Assembly (NCBI RefSeq): GCF_001039355.2
Contig: NW_019773633.1
Span: 8,108-41,657, forward strand
DNA length: 33,550 nucleotides
Source of the DNA: Lingula anatina
Lineage: Eukaryota > Brachiopoda > Lingulata > Lingulida > Lingulidae
Direction: 5' to 3'
Shown here: piece by piece, positions 27,566 through 33,550 of the stretch
Position numbering within the stretch: position 1 is the stretch's first letter
Layout of the letters: the number at the start of each line of letters is the position of its first letter
Notes under the pieces: generated by a model
What the model saw: the letters and a program-made list of their open reading frames with translations, nothing else
What the model was told of the DNA's origin: nothing
The model's database searches: none
Position numbers and translations under genes: made by a program

Positions 27566-30500
27566 CTGGGGCAAAATACGTAAACAGAATTACAAAAACA
27601 GTTGACTTTCATTTAGATACAGTGTATGGCCATTTTAAGAACCTAAGTTACCAGTTGGCAGTTGGCAGATTAAAGATAAATGACAATTTACTGTACACAG
27701 GGAAAGAATAGTTTATTCAATGTTCAGCGGTTATAGCACAATGGAACATGATGAAATACTAGTCCTTTGTACATTACACCTGTAAACTGCACGAGTTTAT
27801 TATGATGTGTAGATTGACTGATTAGTGAAATATTAAATGGTTCACCCCCCGTAGTTCCTCGTCTTCTGGGTCCTGATCCAGTGATCTTCGCCTTTTCTTT
27901 CTTGCCTGGTAGTACTAAACATTCAAATATAGTGTTATTTTCGGGTTAATAAGTGATTCAACGGATTTAGAGGGTGGTAAGGGGGGTACTGACCCCCTGT
28001 CGGTTTCTAAAAATATATTCAACCAATATATCTTAAAATTATAATTTTGACTTACTAGTTCTAAACCGTATGAAATGGCACCGAGGCTTAACGTGCGCTT
28101 CTTTCGAGTTATTCACGTAACAGTATGTAGTATGTAGGCAACATGCGTAAAGTATTCGAGAATTCCTTAACATCAGACATGCCAAAAACACTTATACTTA
28201 CATCACTTCTTCGGCTGTTTGTCCGAGCGTTTAACCTTGACAAATGCAATGCTTAATAAAACAAATAATATGTATGGTTATACGTGTGGACTACAGAGGA
28301 TCAACTTTTAGGACTCATTTAAAATGGATGTTGATTAAATGTGACACTTAATCTAGTCTCCTGTAATTTCGTGGTGTGAAGTATGGGTGCATATGATTTA
28401 AAATTAAATTGATTGTAAACATATACTAGTTTGAGTTTATTCAATCAATTATTGAAAAATTATAATAACAATTTCCCAATTTGGATTTTTTAAAAAATTA
28501 TCTTTCTACCTTTTTACACAGCTTATTAAAATGGCCCATATATTGGTTCAAAATGTGTTATATATCTGATATAGATACATTGTACGATTAGGTTAAAATG
28601 AGCCGATGAGAGGAGAGATAAATTTGATCAGAGAAAAATAAGAATAATGTCTGTACCTCTAGAGGCCTTTTTTCTTCGGTTGTATACGAAGATAAAAGTG
28701 ATAAGAGGTCCAAGCAAAAGAGCGATAGCAAACAGCAATATGGACCAAAAATGAAAATATTCAGAGTTCACTTGGCTCCCTGGAACAATTCTGATCCATT
28801 TGGTTGGTTTTGGAATATCCGTCGAATTAACTGTTTGAAAATAAAAAGCCCGATAAAGTAAAAGCCATTTTGTTTTTACCAGACACGTATCTTACTAACA
28901 ATTTGGTGAGTTGACAAAAGCATGACCTTTATATACAATAACAACATTTTTACTTCTATACTAGCATATGACAATGCGGAAAACCTCGACTAGGTAGTTT
29001 GCCCATTTCTGGATATTAAAATTGTTCAGTTTAAAACGCATGAAGTAGCGAATCTCAACTTACTTGATTCATCACTGTGGCTAGAAAGAAATACTTCACT
29101 TCGGATGTCTGATGATCCACACTGATAGTGTCTTTTATTTGAAAACTTTGTCACATTAATCTTGGCGGTAAAACTTTGGCATAGACTTGAGTTTAAGATG
29201 TTGCATTTGATGTCTTTGGCAAGGGTGACGTGGAACTGTTTCCCATCCCTGTACCACAATGTGTCGTGGGCGGGATGTTCCCCGGGGTACAAGTAGCTTG
29301 TGACACACTCTAAGGTTATATAGGTTGAAGTGGCGGCCTTCTGAGAAATGTGGACTGAGGTAGGAGGAACTGGAAAACGTAATTTATAAAATTTGGTGCG
29401 TTGATTGAAAGAAATGCAAACATTGAACAAAAATAACGACCTACGTGTTTTCATCAGAACTTATTATTGTATTCGGTCTAGGCTAAGCATGTTACAAATG
29501 CTTTATATATTTTATGACTAATATTGATTTATTTCTACAATATGTATATATAAACTGACAGTATCATTTGCATTTAAAATCATATATAATGTCAGAAATT
29601 TGCACACAGATATTTTTTATTATATACCATGTCTATAAACGTTAGAAAAAAAAAAAGCCATAATCAATTGTCTTAAAGTATCGTAATTTTTGTCATTTAC
29701 TTATAACCCGAACAGTCTGATATTCCTCTGAGGTGGTAGACCTGCCATGTATTATGGGTTTAAAAGAACATGTGTAGTTGCCCCCGTCCCAGTAGCTGGC
29801 ATTAGATATTTGTATCCGACAACGATATGACATAAACGTAGGTAATGCCACCGTGACTGAAATGTTTCTGTCAATGAAATCATTAAAACGTTTTGTTATG
29901 TTCACTCCACCTAACCGTAACATGTAGATAGACTGTATATTTGTACTGTCCAGTGGGTTAACTTTCTTCCAAGTGACAGTAAACCCAGCGAAAGGCGGCA
30001 TAGAGAAATTGCACCAAATTGAAAACGAATCGCCTTCGTCTATCGTTTGCAAAGAAGGTGCATTTTCTGGCATTAATACTGAAATGAAAATAATATGATG
30101 AAATGACAGTTCATGGTGATAAGACGATATGCTTCTAACACCCCCCAACCCGACATGTGTATAAACACGCCACTACTCTCACGCATATATATACTCGTAA
30201 ACTCACAAAAACGACCATACTTTTCAGCACACTGAAAACATGCGAATTATAGGGTGCATTCCCAGAGATTTAGATCGATCCAGAGATTTAGATTTAGATC
30301 GACCTAACTCCCTGGATTCACGCTAAATTGCAGTCAGCCGAGCGCGCACCATAGTTAATTACCCCCTTACAGCTTTTAGTAGGCGGGACAGACGCTTAAG
30401 CCGGCTAAGCTGACAGTAATCTAGTGAGACTCCCCACAGGGATAGGTCGATCTAAAAATCTATGGGAATGGGGTCATAGACGTTTGAATTATTATATATA

Positions 30501-30601
30501 CAAATCAATATATACCTACCTTCCACAATCCCACAGCAAGGGGCTATCAACATGATAACCTCTAAAATTAATATGATAGTTCTCCTTTGGAACGCCATCA
30601 T
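24777..30601 (-). CDS. Receptor tyrosine kinase gene B, two Ig domains
   Basis: Complete single-pass receptor tyrosine kinase of 686 residues in 13 exons: 30520-30601, 29701-30078, 29064-29369, 28657-28830, 28202-28251, 27846-27914, 27364-27565, 26989-27099, 26607-26785, 26108-26230, 25709-25820, 25388-25484, 24777-24954 (TAG at 24777-24779). Exon sizes sum to a multiple of three and all phases agree. Order: signal peptide about 1-24, Ig1 28-153 (Cys50-Cys131, Trp64), Ig2 154-255, membrane span about 281-305, basic juxtamembrane region, kinase about 384-660. Key residues: GEGQFG loop 393-398, Lys417, Glu434, HRDLATRN with Asp522, DFG 540-542, activation-loop Tyr553, WMALES in place of WMAPES. 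The tail contains QNYVDL. The ligand is unknown. The weakest exon is 27846-27914, whose donor (GGGG|GTGAAC) is poor. ATG at 30601 or 30598 could start translation. Confidence 0.88.
25342..25370. repeat. (GA)n microsatellite
   Basis: Imperfect GA run in a gene B intron, 14 bases from the right of the donor at 25387. Confidence 0.85.
27846..28251 (-). CDS. Juxtamembrane exons of gene B
   Basis: Exon 28202-28251 (50 bases, phase 1 to 0) encodes [16 protein letters not shown] and aligns with gene A's 19726-19778. Exon 27846-27914 (69 bases, phase 0-0) encodes [14 protein letters not shown] followed by an acidic run. Its acceptor (GTTTAG) is good and its donor poor. Skipping it would keep the frame. 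Confidence 0.62.
28657..28830 (-). CDS. Membrane exon of gene B
   Basis: A 174-base phase 1-1 exon encodes [10 protein letters not shown], linker, hydrophobic span ([19 protein letters not shown]) and [10 protein letters not shown]. The same size and starting motif as both gene A membrane exons show a common origin. The flanking intron sequence also matches. Confidence 0.87.
29064..29369 (-). CDS. Second Ig domain exon of gene B
   Basis: A 306-base phase 1-1 exon encodes [14 protein letters not shown] (Cys175), [12 protein letters not shown], an extra cysteine pair ([10 protein letters not shown]) and HYQCGSSD. It is about 80% identical to gene A's Ig exon, and the flanking intron sequences are similar too. 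Confidence 0.88.
29701..30078 (-). CDS. First Ig domain exon of gene B
   Basis: A 378-base phase 1-1 exon encodes a V-like domain: FSIWCNFS (Cys50), TVTWKKV (core Trp64), YRCRI (extra Cys114), [11 protein letters not shown] (Cys131). It has several N-glycosylation sites. The pattern follows exon 2 of the ITIM receptor (4544-4930), but here the canonical second cysteine is kept. Confidence 0.88.
30257..30470. mobile_element. MITE-like element in gene B intron 1
   Basis: CATTCCCA at 30257-30264 faces TGGGAATG at 30463-30470. The inverted match continues imperfectly inward (AGATTTAGATCGATC against GGTCGATCTAAAAATCT). The interior is more GC-rich than its surroundings and has no coding frame. 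Confidence 0.5.
30520..30601 (-). CDS. Exon 1: signal peptide of gene B
   Basis: Minus-strand ATG at 30601 (a second ATG follows directly) opens an 82-base exon: a basic start (MMAFQRR), a hydrophobic core ([17 protein letters not shown]) and a GTAGGT donor in phase 1. The join to 30078 makes Val28. It is the only signal-like exon found on this strand. Confidence 0.8.
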
Positions 30602-30696
30602 AGCGTGCCGCACATTTAACTTGATGTTACTATTTAAAAAAAAAATGATGAAAATACTGTGATACTGTTGTGAATTTGCTTACGCCATCCATGTGC

Positions 30697-30708
30697 TATT
30701 TATAAATA
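30697..30708 (-). promoter_or_regulatory. TATA-like site upstream of gene B
   Basis: The palindrome TATTTATAAATA lies about 96 bases before the first ATG, which would place a transcription start near 30665-30670. Since the region is AT-rich this is only suggestive. Confidence 0.3.
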
Positions 30709-30890
30709 ACCTGTTTTAATAGGAGCGACAAGTGACCGCACTCTTCAAAACACATGGATTACCTACCCTAGTGAAGTTTTCGTTGACTCATACTTTCACT
30801 TATAATTGGTAAGGCTGTTTAGTCTGCTCTGGTGAATGAAGCTTTCAAATATTATTATATTTGGCTCCAGCGGAGTTTTCCTATTTCGAT

Positions 30891-31521
30891 CAGGCCCACC
30901 CAACTACCAGACTCGGCACATAAGGATCCTGAATTAACCGGTATATCGGACCACACTACCCGTTTTTTAAGGTGTGTGTCAGATCGCATTTTGGAGTATC
31001 ACACCCCAGAACAAATTTTGTTGGACGACCGCGGGCTCATCCACGCTCGGGTGTCACCTTGATTGGATAGCAAACGATTGTCGTAAATCGCTATATGATT
31101 TTAAAACCGGGTGCATAAATTTGAAAACCACCTAGAACAACCGTAGACTGTACGTTTACTTTAGAGTACTCTATTTTATTGTCTCTATGGGGGTATATGG
31201 GGACTTTACGACATTCGGTTTTAATGCTTTAACCACTTTTGATAGGGCTTTTTTTGCATTGTATTAGATTAATGTGGCAGTCTACGGTTGTTCTAGGTGG
31301 TTTTCAAATTTATGCACCCGGTTTTAAAATCATTTAGCGATTTTACGACAATCGTTTACTATCCAATCAAGGTGACAGCCAAGCGTGGGCTCATCCTGTC
31401 GGTGTTCTGACTGATACTCCGAAATGCGATCTGACACACACCTTGAAAACGGGTAGTTTGGTCCGATATACCGGTTAATTCAGGATCCGTATGTGCCGAG
31501 TCTGGTAGTACGGTAGGCCTG
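30891..31521. mobile_element. Foldback element with about 250-base arms
   Basis: Left arm 30891-31150 and right arm 31278-31521 are inverted copies around a loop of about 127 bases. Paired landmarks include CTACCAGACTCGGCAC with GTGCCGAGTCTGGTAG, TTAACCGGTATATCGGACC with its inverse, and AGAACAACCGTAGACTG with CAGTCTACGGTTGTTCT. No transposase frame is present. It sits about 290 bases upstream of gene B's start codon. Confidence 0.85.
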
Positions 31522-31564
31522 TATTTAAAGTCCGTCATTTATATACGAATACATGTATATGAAT

Positions 31565-31609
31565 GTCATTGATGAATATTTTGTAATGCATTAACTTTGA
31601 AATGAATGA

Positions 31610-31703
<94 letters not shown>

Positions 31704-32390
31704 ATCGTCAGTAAATTGAGAAAGTGCTACCTGTGGGAAAATGCGTTCTATGGCGAACTAACACACCGAATTATTATACACCTGTTTCATATTCAAAAGA
31801 AATCTGTAAACATGTATTTGAAAGAAAGTTGAATAGCCAACAAAATGACTCATACTTATGATAACTTTCTTACAATCGTTCTGTTTTTACAGTGAGTCAT
31901 TACTGAAGTTGAAAGTAAAATGAAAATGTCTAGGTCTGTCTACGAAAAGAGATTTCTTTTCTTTTTAAAAACCTCCCCAGGTGCTTCGTGGAGTTCTTTC
32001 AACCAAGCTGCATAAATATGTGCACTTTGTTTCTGTATTTTCTGCTATCCTCAAATGACGAGCAATTTCGCTCCTCAACCCCCCCTTTCAAAGAGGACAT
32101 ATTTTGACTGTTAGGTTTACACTACTAGTTACATTATTTCCTAAAACAAAACAGTTGAGGCTCCTAATTTTGTTCATAAGTATGAAATAATTCCATGTTT
32201 ACAAATCGTTCACCAAATACCAAATTCGTTCTTAATTTTAAAAAATATTTTGGTTTTAATTTTTAAAATTTCCATAAAATTTGACCCCTTTTGAATTTTG
32301 AAACATTATCAATGACCCATGACTTATTGTCATGTGCAAATGATTTATGAAATAAAATGTCCCTTTCTTATCCCCATAAGGTATTTATGT
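31565..32390. repeat. Upstream block, copy near gene B
   Basis: Matches about 22600-23340 with moderate divergence, interrupted by the microsatellite at 31614-31702. It marks the 5' end of the duplicated kinase unit. Confidence 0.85.
31614..31702. repeat. (AT)n followed by (GATA)n
   Basis: About 60 bases of AT repeat pass directly into about 30 bases of GATA repeat. Confidence 0.95.
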
Positions 32391-32639
32391 CTCCTTGATC
32401 TAAGTTAATTTGAATATAACAACTTGCTGATAAAGTAATGTGACAAACTCAAATATGATGTTCGAAATTTGGCCGGTCACGGCCGCATTTATTGAAAGTC
32501 CCAATACTAAGAGAAATGAAGCAGACTAATAATAAAAACTGAATAGTGTTGACAAATGACATTTAACATTAATGTGTGCGCCTGAAATATCTACATTTAA
32601 ATAAAATTTCCAAAGAAATAGTGCACACATTTCAATTTG

Positions 32640-32795
32640 TGGGGTTGCAAAGAGGCCAAAAAGTAGTATGGGCCAAAAACCTGTGATCCAAAAATGTGAA
32701 GCCAAAATTATGAAAGCCCAAAGAAGTGTAAGCCGAAAAATTGTGTAAGCCGAAAAATTGTAAGCCAAAAAATTGTTTAAGTCGAAATTTTAGCA
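32640..32795. repeat. Degenerate minisatellite (TAAGCCGAAAAATT)
   Basis: Several imperfect units of 14-18 bases of the type GTGTAAGCCGAAAAATT, best preserved at 32728-32780. A single similar unit occurs at 15269-15285. Confidence 0.65.
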
Positions 32796-32939
32796 TAAGT
32801 TCAATCACATACTAAGGCTGATCATGTGTAATGAAATGACGACCGGACGAGCCATGAGTGCAATTTGCGAAGAGCTAATTAGAGAAAAATTGGGTAGATG
32901 GCAGATCAGCTGTGGCGTGCTATCCAACCCTAACTCCCT

Positions 32940-33110
32940 TCCCAGCAGGCACAGTTGCGTTGGATCAACGTTGAAAACAGGTTGATACGTTGAATTGCCG
33001 TTGATCTACCTAAATTCAAAGTTAAATCAACGTTGATCCAGCCACGTCGAAACACCGTCGTAATGTGACGTTGCCTCAACGTTGTATTTTGGTCAATGAC
33101 ACAACCTTGC
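32940..33110. repeat. CAACGTTG-rich repeat
   Basis: Repeated GTTGATCAACGTTG-like words (GGATCAACGTTGAAAAC, TAAATCAACGTTGATCC, CTCAACGTTGTATTTTGG) follow a CCCAGCAGGCAC start. Sequences of this kind form ends of dispersed elements in many animal genomes. Only one end is evident here. Confidence 0.4.
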
Positions 33111-33404
33111 AGTTATGGATTGTAATTTAAAATATTAATTATTGAAAACGTGATACTTTGTTTATCAATACTGTAACTAAATTTATCAATATAATAACAA
33201 AAGGGGTTTAAAGTAAAAGTGACAGTTGTTTTGTGTCTTTAGTTAACTAGTGAATTTTCTTAACTTGTTATTCAGAAATACATTCCAATAAACTGAAATG
33301 CTTACAAGGTCAGCTAACACTAGGATGAATAAGTTGCTGTAAATGTGATGGAGTTAACAGTTCTTGGTAACCTGTTATAGATAGACAGGTTGAGGTGACT
33401 GTGA

Positions 33405-33407
<3 letters not shown>

Positions 33408-33464
<57 letters not shown>

Positions 33465-33468
33465 AAGG

Positions 33469-33534
<66 letters not shown>

Positions 33535-33545
33535 CCTTCTTATAT
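33408..33545. repeat. AT microsatellites forming a large hairpin
   Basis: Two (TA)n runs flank AAGAAGGTAAC. The inverse, GTTACCTTCTT, follows the second run, so 33460-33544 is a nearly perfect inverted repeat. Confidence 0.85.
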
Positions 33546-33550
33546 AAATA

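Larger units (their letters stand above)
30602..33550. other. Upstream region of gene B, no further gene
   Basis: Holds a TATA-like site, a foldback element, (AT)n/(GATA)n runs, the block shared with the gene A upstream region, a degenerate minisatellite, a CAACGTTG-rich stretch and AT hairpins. Open frames here are short and composition-driven. Confidence 0.6.

Noticed and set aside
30832-31062. 76-codon plus-strand open frame upstream of gene B
   Set aside because: Falls largely within the left arm of the foldback element and has no domain.
31614-31702. CRISPR-like regular repeats
   Set aside because: These are simple AT and GATA microsatellites without unique spacers, in a eukaryotic genome.
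32526-32768. 80-codon hydrophobic minus-strand frame
   Set aside because: Arises from the degenerate GCCGAAAAATT minisatellite, so its composition is not protein-like.

Overview
The window looks like nuclear DNA from an invertebrate animal, probably marine. It is AT-rich, the genes are split into short exons with GT-AG introns, and the proteins are metazoan cell-surface receptors (immunoglobulin domains, receptor tyrosine kinases, an ITIM/ITSM tail). Introns and spacers are full of microsatellites, small inverted-repeat elements and TGACCTT-type dispersed repeats. I cannot place the species. No rRNA, tRNA, CRISPR array or prokaryotic gene was seen.

Layout. Positions 1-4344 hold no gene I can support. 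Positions 4345-9518 (+) carry a complete eight-exon gene of 397 codons: signal peptide, V-like Ig domain, second Ig domain, Thr/Ser-rich stalk, one membrane segment, and a cytoplasmic tail with one ITIM (LNYADL) and one ITSM (TEYAEV). Positions 9519-16249 hold spacer, small elements and a dead fragment of a kinase last exon at about 14965-15024. Positions 16250-21389 (-) carry receptor tyrosine kinase gene A: one Ig domain, two tandem membrane exons, and a complete kinase domain, but no visible signal peptide or first Ig exon. Positions 21390-24776 are a patchwork of duplicated flanks. Positions 24777-30601 (-) carry receptor tyrosine kinase gene B, complete in 13 exons (686 residues). Positions 30602-33550 hold a TATA-like site, a 630-base foldback element, a copy of a block also found upstream of gene A, and AT-rich repeats.

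How the genes relate. The first Ig domain of the ITIM receptor and that of kinase B appear homologous (both have a WCN motif, an R-x-G motif, GNYT at the F strand, and phase 1-1 exons of 387 and 378 bases). One ectodomain family therefore seems to be joined to an inhibitory tail in one gene and to a tyrosine kinase in its tail-to-tail neighbour, the architecture of a paired receptor system. Kinases A and B share every kinase intron position and phase. Their Ig2 and membrane exons are about 80% alike, while their kinase domains are much more different (about 45% by eye). This suggests that the ectodomain modules have been homogenised or swapped while the signalling parts diverged.

All splice models, percentages and homology statements come from reading the sequence by eye. 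No database search or alignment program was run.
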